Counted from the first letter of the stretch, positions 40,187 through 49,253 are shown. The stretch is 64,000 nucleotides of DNA from Actinomyces faecalis (GCF_013184985.2 NZ_CP063418.1:1488001-1552000), one strand, 5' to 3'. Program-made: numbers and translations. The notes: generated by a model from the sequence alone, not told the origin.

Positions 40187-40289
40187 GAGTGGCCCCTTTC
40201 ATTCAAGTGGTGTGTTTCGACACGAGTGTCGAGTGGTTGTCCTGCCCGCCAGCCAGCAGGCGCCGGCCGGCGGGCGGACGCATGAGGGA

Positions 40290-42410
40290 TCAGACCTCGA
40301 CGGAGTCCTCGGGAACGAAGCCCGCGTCGAGGATGCCCACGAGGTTGGACACGCGCTCGTCGAGCGTACGGCCCAGGCCCTGCGGGGTGATCGTGTTGGT
40401 GAGGGAGATGCCGTCGAGGGCGTCGTTGTAGTCCAGCTTGCCCACGCTCAGCATGGAGGCGACCATGCCGTGGGTGTCCATGCCGTTCTCCGGGTTGGCA
40501 CCGGGAGCGAAGGGCGTGCCCTTCTGGTGACCGGAGGGGAAGGAGCCCGTGGCCTTGCCGTAGACGACGTTGGAGGTGATCGTCAGCACCGACTGGGTCG
40601 GGATCGCGTCACGGTAGAAGGGCTGAGCCTTGATCTTGGACATGATCGTGTGGACCACGGTGGCCGCGATCTCGTCGGCGCGGTCGTCGTCGTTGCCGTA
40701 GATCGGGAAGTCACCCTCGGTGACGTAGTCGACCACCAGGCCCGTCTCGTCACGGACCGGGGTGACCTTGGCGTACTTGATGGCGGACAGCGAGTCGGCC
40801 ACGATGGACAGACCAGCGATACCGCAGCCCATGGTGCGCACGATATCGGAGTCGTGCAGCGCCATCTCGATCGACTCGTAGGCGTAACGGTCGTGGCAGT
40901 AGTGAATGATGTTGAGGGCCTCGACGTAGGTCGCCACGACCCAGTCGAGCATCTTCTCGTACTTGTCCCACACCTCGTCAAAGTCCAGCGGGCCGTCACC
41001 CTCGATGCCGGGCAGGCCGGTCACGACCTGCTTGCCGGTCATCTCGTCGCGGCCGCCGTTGATGGCGTACAGCAGCGCCTTGGCGGAGTTGACGCGGGCG
41101 CCGAAGAACTGCATCTGCTTGCCCACGCGCATCGGGGACACGCAGCAGGCGATCGCAGCGTCGTCACCCCAGTGCTCACGGATCTGCTCGTCGGCCTCGT
41201 ACTGGATGGAGGAGGTCGTGATCGAGATCAGCGCGCAGAAGTCCTTGTAGCCCTGCGGCAGGTTCTCGTCCCAGAAGATGGTGATGTTCGGCTCGGGGGC
41301 CGGGCCGAGGTTGCGCAGGGTCTGCAGCAGACGGAAGGAGGTCTTGGTGACCAGAGCACGGCCGTCCTCACCGAAGCCGGCGTCGGACCAGGTGGCCCAG
41401 TAGGGGTCACCGGAGAAGATCTGGTCGTAGTCGGTGGTGCGCAGGAAGCGGGTGATACGCAGCTTCATGACGAAGTTGTCGATGAGCTCCTGGGCGTAGG
41501 TCTCGTCGATGACGCCCTCGCGCAGGTCACGCTCGAAGTAGACGTCCAGGAAGGCCGACAGGCGGCCGATGGACATGGCGGCGCCGTCCTGCGACTTCAC
41601 GGAGGCCAGGTAGGCGAAGTATGTCCACTGGACGGCCTCGTGGGCGTCCTTGGCGGGACCGGAGACGTCGAAGCCGTAGGAGTCGGCCATGACCTTGAGC
41701 TTCTTCAGGGCCTTGATCTGCTCGGAGTGCTCCTCGCGGTAACGGGCCCAGTGCTCGGAGAAGGGCTTGTCCGCTACGGCGTCCTTGGCCTTCTGCTTCT
41801 CCTCGATGAGGTAGTCGACGCCGTACAGGGCGACACGACGGTAGTCACCGATGATGCGGCCACGGCCGTAGGCGTCGGGCAGGCCGGTGATGATGTGGGA
41901 GGAGCGGGCGGCGCGGATACGCGGGGTGTAGATGTCGAAGACCGCGTCGTTGTGGGTCTTGCGGTAGCGGGTGAAGATCTTCTGGACCTCAGGGTCGACC
42001 TCCTTGCCCGCCTCCTTGATGGCCTGGGCCACCATGCGCCAGCCGCCGTTGGGCATCATGGCGCGCTTGAGCGGGGAGTCGGTCTGCAGGCCGACGACGA
42101 CGTCGTCGTCCTCCGAGATGTACCCGGCGGGGAAGGCGTCGATGTCGGAGGGGGTGTGGGTGTCGACGTCGAGGATACGGACCTTGCGCTCCTCCTTGAG
42201 GTAGTTCTCCTCCAGGGTGTCCCACAGGCGCAGGGTCTTGTCCGTCGCTCCCGCCAGGAACGAGGCGTCGCCGTCGTAGGGGGTGTAGTTGCGCTGGATG
42301 AAGTCGCGGACGTCGATGCCCTCGGACCAGGAGCCCTTGACAAACCCCTCCCATGCGTCGCGGCTGGTGCTCTCGTCCGCGGTGGCGGATGCTGTGACCT
42401 CGGTGGTCAT
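40290..42410 (-). CDS. pflB: Pyruvate formate-lyase core without glycyl-radical domain
   Basis: This 706-residue formate C-acetyltransferase makes acetyl-CoA and formate from pyruvate and CoA in anaerobic metabolism. The catalytic Cys pair is in AACCVSP-like AIACCVSPMRVGKQM (Cys422-Cys423). Other blocks are GLPDAYGRGRIIGDYRRVALYG and SVLTITSNVVYGKATG. It ends at NLVGILDAGFVPEDSVEV, which corresponds to just before the radical domain of the 760-residue E. coli enzyme, so RVSGYA is missing. ATG at 42410 follows AGGAGG by 7 nt; an earlier in-frame ATG at 42500 lacks a ribosome site. Confidence 0.93.
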   Translation of the reverse strand: MTTEVTASATADESTSRDAWEGFVKGSWSEGIDVRDFIQRNYTPYDGDASFLAGATDKTLRLWDTLEENYLKEERKVRILDVDTHTPSDIDAFPAGYISEDDDVVVGLQTDSPLKRAMMPNGGWRMVAQAIKEAGKEVDPEVQKIFTRYRKTHNDAVFDIYTPRIRAARSSHIITGLPDAYGRGRIIGDYRRVALYGVDYLIEEKQKAKDAVADKPFSEHWARYREEHSEQIKALKKLKVMADSYGFDVSGPAKDAHEAVQWTYFAYLASVKSQDGAAMSIGRLSAFLDVYFERDLREGVIDETYAQELIDNFVMKLRITRFLRTTDYDQIFSGDPYWATWSDAGFGEDGRALVTKTSFRLLQTLRNLGPAPEPNITIFWDENLPQGYKDFCALISITTSSIQYEADEQIREHWGDDAAIACCVSPMRVGKQMQFFGARVNSAKALLYAINGGRDEMTGKQVVTGLPGIEGDGPLDFDEVWDKYEKMLDWVVATYVEALNIIHYCHDRYAYESIEMALHDSDIVRTMGCGIAGLSIVADSLSAIKYAKVTPVRDETGLVVDYVTEGDFPIYGNDDDRADEIAATVVHTIMSKIKAQPFYRDAIPTQSVLTITSNVVYGKATGSFPSGHQKGTPFAPGANPENGMDTHGMVASMLSVGKLDYNDALDGISLTNTITPQGLGRTLDERVSNLVGILDAGFVPEDSVEV

Positions 42411-42501
42411 CCGTGCCCTCCTGTAGGTGGGTGGCGGCTGGCCACCCGATGGTGTCCGCCCTTGTGGGGCGCTGCGGCACGTCATCGCGCCGTCACACAC
42501 C

Positions 42502-42538
42502 AGGGTAGGCGCCCTTCCTGCCCGCGTGAACCTTTCAC
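42502..42538 (-). promoter_or_regulatory. Putative pfl promoter with dyad over the -35
   Basis: On the minus strand: -35 TTCACG (42525-42530), 17-nt spacer, -10 TACCCT (42502-42507). The -35 lies within a dyad GTGAA-CCT-TTCAC at 42526-42538, resembling a CRP/FNR-family or Rex-type half-site pair but with non-standard spacing. It is about 92 nt from the pflB start. Confidence 0.45.
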
Positions 42539-42610
42539 ACGGCCGGCACCGGTGGGATCACTCACAAGCTCCCACGTAGGAACTCCGTCCTACCCGACCT
42601 CGCTAGGCGA

Positions 42611-42633
42611 CCGTGAGGCAAGCCTCATCACGG
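42611..42633 (-). terminator. Hairpin after dxs, possible terminator or DtxR-like palindrome
   Basis: CCGTGAGGC and GCCTCATCACGG pair with a 3-nt bulge and an AA loop. The inner 14 bp TGAGGCAAGCCTCA is a perfect palindrome that resembles the core of DtxR/IdeR boxes (AGG-YTWRS-CCT). It lies 61 nt past the dxs stop, which favours a terminator. There is no T-tract. Confidence 0.4.
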
Positions 42634-42693
42634 CCTGGCGATGTCAGGACAATGAAGACCTAGGTCCCATCCACGTCGGCGACAGGCCCCGCC

Positions 42694-44757
42694 TCACTCC
42701 CCCGCGACCTCAGGCTCACAGGCCAGGACCCGACGTGCCGCGGCGACCACGCCGTCGGCGTCCATGCCCAGCTCGGCCAGCAGCTGCGGGCGCGTGGCCG
42801 TGCCCAGGAAGCGCCGCGGCACCCCGACCCTGGCCACCACCGGCGCTGACGACCGCGCACCGCCCCTGCCCTGCTGTGCCGTGGCCAGCCAGCGCTCCTC
42901 CAGGGCGTCACGCAGCTGGGAGCCGATACCGCCGTCGACCAGGCCGTCCTCGATGACGACCGTCCCACGCGAGCCAGCGGCCAGGTCAACCAGGGCCGCG
43001 GGCACCGGGACGACCCACCGAGGACTGACGACCACGACCCGCTGCCCCTCGCCGGCCAGCCTCTGGCCGGCCTCCAGCGTCGTCGGCACCATCGCTCCGA
43101 CGCCTACCAGCACCAGCGGACGGCGAGCGTCCTCGCCGTGGTCTGCTGACCCGCCCAGGTCGGCCAGGACGTCGACGGCGTCAAAGGGGTCGTCCTCACG
43201 CCCCAGCGTGCGCACGACCTCCTGCGGGTCTGGCAGCGCGCCCTTGGCGTAGCGCAGCACGGTCGGCCCGTCCTGCGTGGTCACGGCGGTGCGCAGCGCC
43301 AGGCGCAGCGTGTGCTCGTCGCGAGGGGCGGCCAGGTGCAGCCCCGGGACGTGAGCCAGCAGCGCCATGTCCCACATGCCGTTGTGGCTGGCGCCGTCCG
43401 TGCCGGTCAGCCCGGCCCGGTCCAGGACAATCGTCACCCCGGCGCTGTGAAGGCCCACATCCATCAGGACCTGGTCAAAGGCACGGTTGAGGAAGGTCGC
43501 ATACAGAGCAACCACCGGGTGCATGCCCGCGAAGGCCATGCCCGCAGCCGCCGTCAGCGCGTGCTGCTCCGCGATCCCGACGTCGATGACGCGTTCGGGC
43601 ATCGCGTCAGCCATGGGCTGGAGCCCGACCGGCTGCTGCATGGCAGCGGTCACTCCCACGATCCGCTCGTCCGCGCGAGCCAGCTCCAGGACCTCCTGAG
43701 CGAAGACCGCCGTCCACCCGAAGCGCTCAGGGACGACCGGCAGCCCCGTCTCCGGGTGGATCCGGCCCACCGCGTGGAAGCGGTCGGCCACGTCCTCCTC
43801 GGCCGGGGTGTACCCACGGCCCTTCTGCGTGATGACGTGGACGATCACCGGCTCGGCGTACTCACGCGCGCGGGTGAGCGCGAACTCCAGCGCGGTCTCG
43901 TCATGACCGTCGACCGGGCCGGTGTACTTGATTCCCAGGTCCTCGAAGAAGGCCGAGGGGACCAGCACGTCCTTGAGTCCTCGCTTGAGCCCGTGCAGGG
44001 CGTCGTAGGCAGCCCGTCCCGGCGTCCCCTGGCTCAGCAGCCCCTTCTTGACGGTGGCCAGCATCCGCTCGTAGCCCGGGTTGGTGCGCAACGCGTCCAG
44101 GTGGTGGGCCAGTCCCCCGATCGTGGGGGCGTAGGAGCGGCCGTTGTCGTTGACGACGATGACCAGGTGCTTGTCCACCGAGTCAGCGATGTTGTTCAGG
44201 GCCTCCCAGGCCATGCCCCCGGTCATGGCGCCGTCGCCGATGACCGCGACGACGTGCCGGTCCTCGCGGCCGGCCAGGTGGTTGGCCCGGGCGATGCCGT
44301 CGGCCCAGGACAGCGCCGTCGAGGCGTGGGAGTTCTCCACGACGTCGTGGACGGACTCGGCCCGCGCAGGGTAGCCGGAGACCCCGTCCCGCTCACGCAG
44401 GCGGCTGAAGTCCTGGCGGCCCGTGAGCAGCTTGTGCACGTAGGCCTGGTGGCCGGTGTCGAAGACGATGGTGTCCCGGGGCGAGGCGAAGACCCGGTGC
44501 AGGGCCAGCGTCAGCTCGACCACGCCGAGGTTCGGGCCCAGGTGCCCGCCGGTACGTGCCACCGTGGCCACGAGGTACTCACGGATCTCCTGCGCCAGGG
44601 CGGTGAGGTCCTCACTGGTGAGGCGACGCAGGTCACCAGGACGGCGGATCGAGGACAGCAGGGGCGTGTCCGGCAGCTGCTGCCCTGCACCGCCCTGCCC
44701 GGCGGCCGAGGGGGCACCGGGCCCGCTCGCGCCAGGAGCCTGGGTCCTCAGGTCCAT
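42694..44757 (-). CDS. dxs: 1-deoxy-D-xylulose-5-phosphate synthase
   Basis: This 687-residue thiamine-diphosphate enzyme makes DXP from pyruvate and glyceraldehyde 3-phosphate, the first step of the MEP isoprenoid pathway. Motifs: FDTGHQAYVHKLLTGR, VIGDGAMTGGMAWEALNNI (the ThDP GDG...NN motif), YTGPVDGHD, and HALTAAAGMAFAGMHPVVALY. A Gly/Ala/Gln-rich N-terminal extension of about 28 residues precedes LLSSIRRPGDLRRL. ATG at 44757 has AGGAGG upstream. Confidence 0.97.
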   Translation of the reverse strand: MDLRTQAPGASGPGAPSAAGQGGAGQQLPDTPLLSSIRRPGDLRRLTSEDLTALAQEIREYLVATVARTGGHLGPNLGVVELTLALHRVFASPRDTIVFDTGHQAYVHKLLTGRQDFSRLRERDGVSGYPARAESVHDVVENSHASTALSWADGIARANHLAGREDRHVVAVIGDGAMTGGMAWEALNNIADSVDKHLVIVVNDNGRSYAPTIGGLAHHLDALRTNPGYERMLATVKKGLLSQGTPGRAAYDALHGLKRGLKDVLVPSAFFEDLGIKYTGPVDGHDETALEFALTRAREYAEPVIVHVITQKGRGYTPAEEDVADRFHAVGRIHPETGLPVVPERFGWTAVFAQEVLELARADERIVGVTAAMQQPVGLQPMADAMPERVIDVGIAEQHALTAAAGMAFAGMHPVVALYATFLNRAFDQVLMDVGLHSAGVTIVLDRAGLTGTDGASHNGMWDMALLAHVPGLHLAAPRDEHTLRLALRTAVTTQDGPTVLRYAKGALPDPQEVVRTLGREDDPFDAVDVLADLGGSADHGEDARRPLVLVGVGAMVPTTLEAGQRLAGEGQRVVVVSPRWVVPVPAALVDLAAGSRGTVVIEDGLVDGGIGSQLRDALEERWLATAQQGRGGARSSAPVVARVGVPRRFLGTATRPQLLAELGMDADGVVAAARRVLACEPEVAGE

Positions 44758-45031
44758 CGCCGTCGTCCTCCTGGTTCGTCCCTACCTCGCTGACGAGCGC
44801 ACCGGTGGCGGCTCGTGGCCGTAGCCGTGGCGGCTCACGCCCCTGCCCGGCTGGGCGCACGCCGTCACCAGGCACCACAGCATAGGCTCTCAGCCAGCCG
44901 CACGAGCCGCGTCCGGCATGCTGCGTGTCACCCAGAGGACGGCGGAGCACGTAGGGTGTGCTACGGCGCGCGTCGCCGGCCTCGCCAACGGCCCAGGCAC
45001 GACGCACCAGCCCAACGGACAGGAGCACCCT

Positions 45032-47050
45032 ATGAGCACCACCGCCCCCTTCGGCACCTGGCCCTCACCCATCTCGCCGGGCACGATCACGACGCGTACC
45101 GTGACGCTGTCCCAGGTGCGCGTGGACGGCCCTGACACCTACTGGGTCGAGCAGCGCGCCTCCCAGGCCGGCCGCCAGGTCCTGCTGCGCCGCGACGGCG
45201 ACGGCCAGGTCGGTGAGGTCCTGCCGCTGACTCCCTCTGACGAGCTGGTGGACGCGCGCACCGGCGTGCACGAGTACGGTGGTCGCGCCTACGCCGTCGA
45301 CTCCGGCATCATCGTCGTCTCCCACGCCGGTGACGGGCGCCTGTACCGCTACGACGTCAACCACCGCCTGCGTGGCCTGGTCCCGCTGACGATCTACGGG
45401 GACGTGCGCCACGGCGACCTGGAGATCGACACCGCTCGCGGGCTGGTCTACGCCGTCCGCGAGGACCACCGAGGCGGGGGCGAGCCGGTCAACACGCTCG
45501 TGGCCGTTCCCCTGGACGGCTCGGCCGCCCGCGACGACTCCCCCGTGCGCACGCTGGTGTCCGGGACGGACTTCGTCACCTCCCCCACGCTCTCCCCCGA
45601 CGGCGAGCACCTGGCCTGGATCACCTGGGACCACCCCTCGATGCCCTGGGACGAGGCCGTCCTGCACGTGGGCGACCTCCAGCCCGACGGCACGATCGGC
45701 TCCCAGACGGTCATCGACGGAGGCGAGGGCCACTCCGTGTCCGAGCCCCGCTGGACCGAGGAGTGCGACCTCGTCCACGTCGCCAACGGCTCCGGCTTCT
45801 GGAACCTCTACCGCACCGAGGGGTTCCCGCGTCGGGGTACCAACCGCGAGGGCTGGACCAGCCAGCTGCGCACCCGCCCGCTCCACCCCGCTGAGGCCAC
45901 CTTCACCTCCCCTACCTGGCAGCTCGGTCCTCACCACTTCGACGTCCTGGACGGTGACCACCTCATCGCCTCCTGGGCCCGCGACGCCGTGTGGCACCTG
46001 GGCACGATCCGCCTGGCCAACGGAGAGCTGGAGGAGTGGAACGTGGGCTGGCAGCCGCTGGGGAACGTCGCCTCCTCCTCGGGCCGCGTCGTCATGCTGG
46101 CCGGCAACGAGCACTCCCTGCCCGCCATCGTCGAGGTCGGCCGCGGCGGTGTCGAGGTCCTGCGCGGGTCCGGCGAGCTGGACCCTGAGTCCATCGGCAT
46201 CTCCTTCCCGGACCCGGTCTCCTGGCCGACCTCTGACGGCGCTACCGCCCACGGCTTCTTCTACCCACCCGCCTCCGCCGTCTACACCGGCCCCGACGAC
46301 GAGCTCCCGCCACTGGTCGTCAACGTCCACGGAGGCCCCACCGCGGCCTCGCGGCCGGGCTACGACCTGCGGGTGCAGTACTGGACCAGCCGAGGGTTCG
46401 CCTACCTCGACGTCAACTACCGAGGCTCGACCGGCTACGGCTCGGGCTACCGCAAGGCGCTCAACGGTGCCTGGGGCCTGGTCGACGTCGACGACGTCGT
46501 CAGCGGCGCCCGTTACCTGGCGGAGCAGGGGCTGGTGGACCCCGAGCGCATGGCGGTGCGCGGGTCGTCGGCCGGCGGCTTCACCGTCCTGTCCGCGCTC
46601 ATCAGCTCGGACGTCTTCTCTGCGGCCACCTCCAGCTTCGGAGTCACCGACCTGGCCCAGATGGCCCGCACGACCCACAAGTTCGAGTCACGCTACATCC
46701 ACACCCTCGTCGGTGCCAAGGACACCGAGGACCCGGTCCTGGCCGAGCGCTCACCGATCTCGCACGTCAGTGACATCCACGCCCCGCTGCTGCTCCTGCA
46801 GGGCAGCGAGGACCCGGTCGTCCCGGCTGACCAGGCCACGACCCTCTACCGCGCCGTGGCTGACCAGGGCCTGCCGGTGGCGCTGGAGGTCTTCCAGGGC
46901 GAGGGGCACGGCTTCCGCATGGCTGCCAACATCCACCGCGCCCTGGAGGCCGAGCTGAGCTTCTACACCCAGGTCTGGCACCTGCCGGTCACCGAGGAGC
47001 CCCGCACCAGCGTGCGCGTGGACAACCTCGCTCCCGCTCAGGAGGGCTGA
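45032..47050 (+). CDS. S9-family prolyl oligopeptidase/acylaminoacyl peptidase
   Basis: This 672-residue protein has an N-terminal beta-propeller and a C-terminal alpha/beta hydrolase. Catalytic parts: VNVHGGPTAA (oxyanion), RGSSAGGFTVL (nucleophile Ser in GxSxGG), SEDPVVP (Asp) and GEGHGF (His). No signal peptide is seen, so it probably acts in the cytosol on short peptides. ATG at 45032 follows AGGAG by 7 nt; a longer frame from 44918 has no family match. It lies 5 nt before the CLC gene. Confidence 0.9.
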   Translation: MSTTAPFGTWPSPISPGTITTRTVTLSQVRVDGPDTYWVEQRASQAGRQVLLRRDGDGQVGEVLPLTPSDELVDARTGVHEYGGRAYAVDSGIIVVSHAGDGRLYRYDVNHRLRGLVPLTIYGDVRHGDLEIDTARGLVYAVREDHRGGGEPVNTLVAVPLDGSAARDDSPVRTLVSGTDFVTSPTLSPDGEHLAWITWDHPSMPWDEAVLHVGDLQPDGTIGSQTVIDGGEGHSVSEPRWTEECDLVHVANGSGFWNLYRTEGFPRRGTNREGWTSQLRTRPLHPAEATFTSPTWQLGPHHFDVLDGDHLIASWARDAVWHLGTIRLANGELEEWNVGWQPLGNVASSSGRVVMLAGNEHSLPAIVEVGRGGVEVLRGSGELDPESIGISFPDPVSWPTSDGATAHGFFYPPASAVYTGPDDELPPLVVNVHGGPTAASRPGYDLRVQYWTSRGFAYLDVNYRGSTGYGSGYRKALNGAWGLVDVDDVVSGARYLAEQGLVDPERMAVRGSSAGGFTVLSALISSDVFSAATSSFGVTDLAQMARTTHKFESRYIHTLVGAKDTEDPVLAERSPISHVSDIHAPLLLLQGSEDPVVPADQATTLYRAVADQGLPVALEVFQGEGHGFRMAANIHRALEAELSFYTQVWHLPVTEEPRTSVRVDNLAPAQEG

Positions 47051-47055
47051 GCCCC

Positions 47056-48966
47056 GTGCCAGGACGTCGCCAGCCGCGCGAGGGACGCCGCATCCGTCTG
47101 CGTCAGCGTGCGGCTGGCGACGTCCTGGCCGTGCTGCGGTACCACCGTTCCGGCCTGTACACGCTGGCGCTGCTGGTCGGTCTGGCGGCCGGGGCCGGTG
47201 CGATCTGCTTCCGGCTGGGCATCGACGCCTGGGCCCACCTGCTGGCCGGAGGAGCGGGAGACTCCACCGCTCCCGGCCAGGTGGGCCAGGGCCTGCTGTC
47301 CGGGGCGGGACGCTGGTTCCTCCTGCTCGCCCCGGTGGTCTCAGGCCTCGTCGTCGGCCCGGTCATGACCTGGCTCGGCGCCACAACCACTGGTCACGGC
47401 GTGGCCGGTGCCATCTGGTCGGCACGCCGGGGCGACGGCGCGATGGCCCCTCTACCCGCCACTGCGAGCGTGGTCGCTGCGGCCCTGACGATCGGCGGCG
47501 GGGGCTCGGTAGGCCCCGAGGGGCCGATCGCCGAGCTGGGCGCCTCCACAGCCTCGCTGGCAGGCAGGCGCCTGGGCCTGCCCACGCGGTCGGTGCGGAT
47601 GCTGGCGGCCGCCGGCACGGCCGCCGGGATCGCAGCGGCCTTCAACGCCCCCCTGGCCGGCGCGTTCTTCGCCATGGAGGTCATCCTCCTGGACTTCACG
47701 GTCGACGCCTTCACCTTCGTGGTGCTGGCCTGCGTGTCCGCCACGGTGCTGTCCCACCAGGTCCTGGGCGAGGCTGTCACCATGTCGCTCCCGGAGCTGG
47801 ACCTCGCCGGCGACGCCCGGCTCGGCTGGGTCGCGCTGCTCGGTCTGACGGGCGGGGTCGTGGGAGTCGCCTTCTCCCGCTGCCGGTACCTCATGGCCGA
47901 CGCCGCCGCCTGGCTGTGGCGGCGCACGCACCTTCCGTCCTGGGCACGTCCTGCTGCGGGCGGCCTCGCCGTCGGTTCCCTTCTCATGGCCTGGCCCCAG
48001 TCCTACGGCGAGTCCTCCGCGGTCCTGGGAACGGTCCTGGACGGCGAGCACGGCGTCTGGGCACTGACCGGGCTCATGGCCCTCAAGATCGTCGCCACGA
48101 GCCTCACCCTGGCCGTGGGCTTCGCAGGCGGTGTCTTTGCGCCCTCCCTGTTCATCGGCGCGTGCCTGGGAGCCGCGTTCGGCCTCGCCCTCGTCCCGGA
48201 CCACCCCTCGGCAGCCGCCGTCTTCGGCGTCATCGGCATGGGTGCCGTCTTCACAGGGGCGGCCCGCGCGCCCATCACGGCGGTCGTGCTCATCATCGAG
48301 ATGACCTCGCAGTACTCCTTGCTCACCCCGCTCATGCTCGCCAGCGTGCTGGCTACCTTCACCAGCCGCTTCCTCACGCGCACGACCATCTACACCGAGG
48401 AGCTGCGTCGGCGTGGTGAGGACGTCGAGGACCCCCTGGCCGCCACGCTCGTCGGCCGGGCCACGGCCCGGCGCCTGATGTCGGCACCGCCAGCCGTCCT
48501 GCTGGCCAGCGACCGGCTCGGCCACGCCGCACGCGTGCTGCACGCGTCCGGATCCTCGGTGCTGCCGGTGGTCGACGACGCCGTCGCCCCCGGCGCGGGA
48601 AGCCTGGGCTCCCTACTGGGCTGCGTCAGCGCGGTCCAGATCGCCGAGGCCCTGGCGGAGCCGGACCACAGTCGCACCAGGACGCTGGGAGAACTGCGGC
48701 TGACCCACGAGCAGGTCGAGGAGCACGAGGAGGCCACGGCGGTCCTCGCCCTGCTCTCACGCAGCCACGCCGACGGGGTCCCGGTGGCGCGCCGGCCTCA
48801 CGCCACCGGTGCGCCCGCGTGGGAGCTCGTGGGATGGATCGCCCAGCAGGACATGGTACGCCGTCTCTACCGGCACCAGCACGCGGCCCAGGAGGCAGCC
48901 GCCAGCCGTACCTCGCTCGGCGCCCGTGTGCAGCACTGGCTCCATCAGGGACATCGCCCGCTATGA
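47056..48966 (+). CDS. CLC-family chloride channel/antiporter with CBS-like tail
   Basis: This 636-residue protein has a CLC membrane domain with GGGSVGPEGPIAELG (the GxGxEGP selectivity segment), AAAFNAPLAGAFFAMEVI, and GFAGGVFAPSLFIGACLGA (GxFxP). The C-terminal 190 residues carry a CBS-pair region (ARRLMSAPPAVLLASDRLGHAARVLHASGSSVLPVV). It may move chloride in exchange for protons. The gating glutamate is in GPEGP. GTG at 47056 is 5 nt after the S9 gene stop. Confidence 0.88.
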   Translation: MPGRRQPREGRRIRLRQRAAGDVLAVLRYHRSGLYTLALLVGLAAGAGAICFRLGIDAWAHLLAGGAGDSTAPGQVGQGLLSGAGRWFLLLAPVVSGLVVGPVMTWLGATTTGHGVAGAIWSARRGDGAMAPLPATASVVAAALTIGGGGSVGPEGPIAELGASTASLAGRRLGLPTRSVRMLAAAGTAAGIAAAFNAPLAGAFFAMEVILLDFTVDAFTFVVLACVSATVLSHQVLGEAVTMSLPELDLAGDARLGWVALLGLTGGVVGVAFSRCRYLMADAAAWLWRRTHLPSWARPAAGGLAVGSLLMAWPQSYGESSAVLGTVLDGEHGVWALTGLMALKIVATSLTLAVGFAGGVFAPSLFIGACLGAAFGLALVPDHPSAAAVFGVIGMGAVFTGAARAPITAVVLIIEMTSQYSLLTPLMLASVLATFTSRFLTRTTIYTEELRRRGEDVEDPLAATLVGRATARRLMSAPPAVLLASDRLGHAARVLHASGSSVLPVVDDAVAPGAGSLGSLLGCVSAVQIAEALAEPDHSRTRTLGELRLTHEQVEEHEEATAVLALLSRSHADGVPVARRPHATGAPAWELVGWIAQQDMVRRLYRHQHAAQEAAASRTSLGARVQHWLHQGHRPL

Positions 48967-48987
48967 GCTGACTCTCAGAAGCAGCCC

Positions 48988-49037
48988 TGTGACTCTGTCA
49001 CACCCCCCTCGACATGTGACTCCATTCACACTACAAT
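48988..49037 (+). promoter_or_regulatory. Strong promoter with two CRP-like palindromes, upstream of the peptide cassette
   Basis: The -35 TCGACA (49009-49014), a 17-nt spacer and -10 TACAAT (49032-49037) form a near-consensus promoter. The spacer holds TGTGA-CTCCAT-TCACA (49015-49030), an exact match to the CRP/GlxR consensus TGTGAN6TCACA. A second dyad TGTGA-CTCTG-TCACA (48988-49002) lies just upstream with a 5-nt centre. A site between -35 and -10 would normally repress. Confidence 0.7.
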
Positions 49038-49072
49038 GGTGGTGTCCCCATCTCCAGATGGGGGCACCACCA
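49037..49072 (+). repeat. 17-bp inverted repeat at the transcription start of the peptide cassette
   Basis: Arms 49037-49053 and 49056-49072 pair over 17 bp with one G-T wobble (TGGTGGTG ... CACCACCA) and a CC loop. It begins at the last base of the -10 box, so the predicted RNA start lies inside the left arm. It could be an operator, an mRNA-stabilising 5' hairpin, or the terminator of the CLC gene 70 nt upstream. Confidence 0.65.
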
Positions 49073-49106
49073 CCAGCCATGTTGTCTCATCAAAGGAGAG
49101 ATCTTC

Positions 49107-49253
49107 ATGTCGCTATCCAAAAAAACCCAACGCCAAATGGTTGAGGCAGCCATTCTCACCTCGTTGCTGGCCGTAGGAGCAGTGGTTGCTCCCACGGCCA
49201 CCGCCTACACCGACAGCGCCCCCACCAACACCTACGTCGGATACCGCGGATGA
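49107..49253 (+). CDS. 48-residue secreted micro-peptide precursor
   Basis: This short gene encodes 48 residues. It starts MSLSKKTQRQ, then a hydrophobic core (AAILTSLLAVGAVVA) and ends the signal with PTATA, a good signal-peptidase I site. The predicted mature peptide has 15 residues: YTDSAPTNTYVGYRG. There are no cysteines. An excellent ribosome site (AAAGGAGAG, 6-7 nt spacer), the strong promoter upstream and an ATGA overlap with the ABC ATPase gene show it is a real gene made together with the transporter. I do not recognise the family. A pheromone, a bacteriocin-like peptide or a transporter-associated signal are all possible. Confidence 0.75.
   Translation: MSLSKKTQRQMVEAAILTSLLAVGAVVAPTATAYTDSAPTNTYVGYRG

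Noticed and set aside
40179..42956. 925-codon open frame on the plus strand opposite the pfl genes
   Set aside because: Val/Leu/Gly/Asp-rich antisense shadow of pflB and grcA, both well supported on the minus strand.
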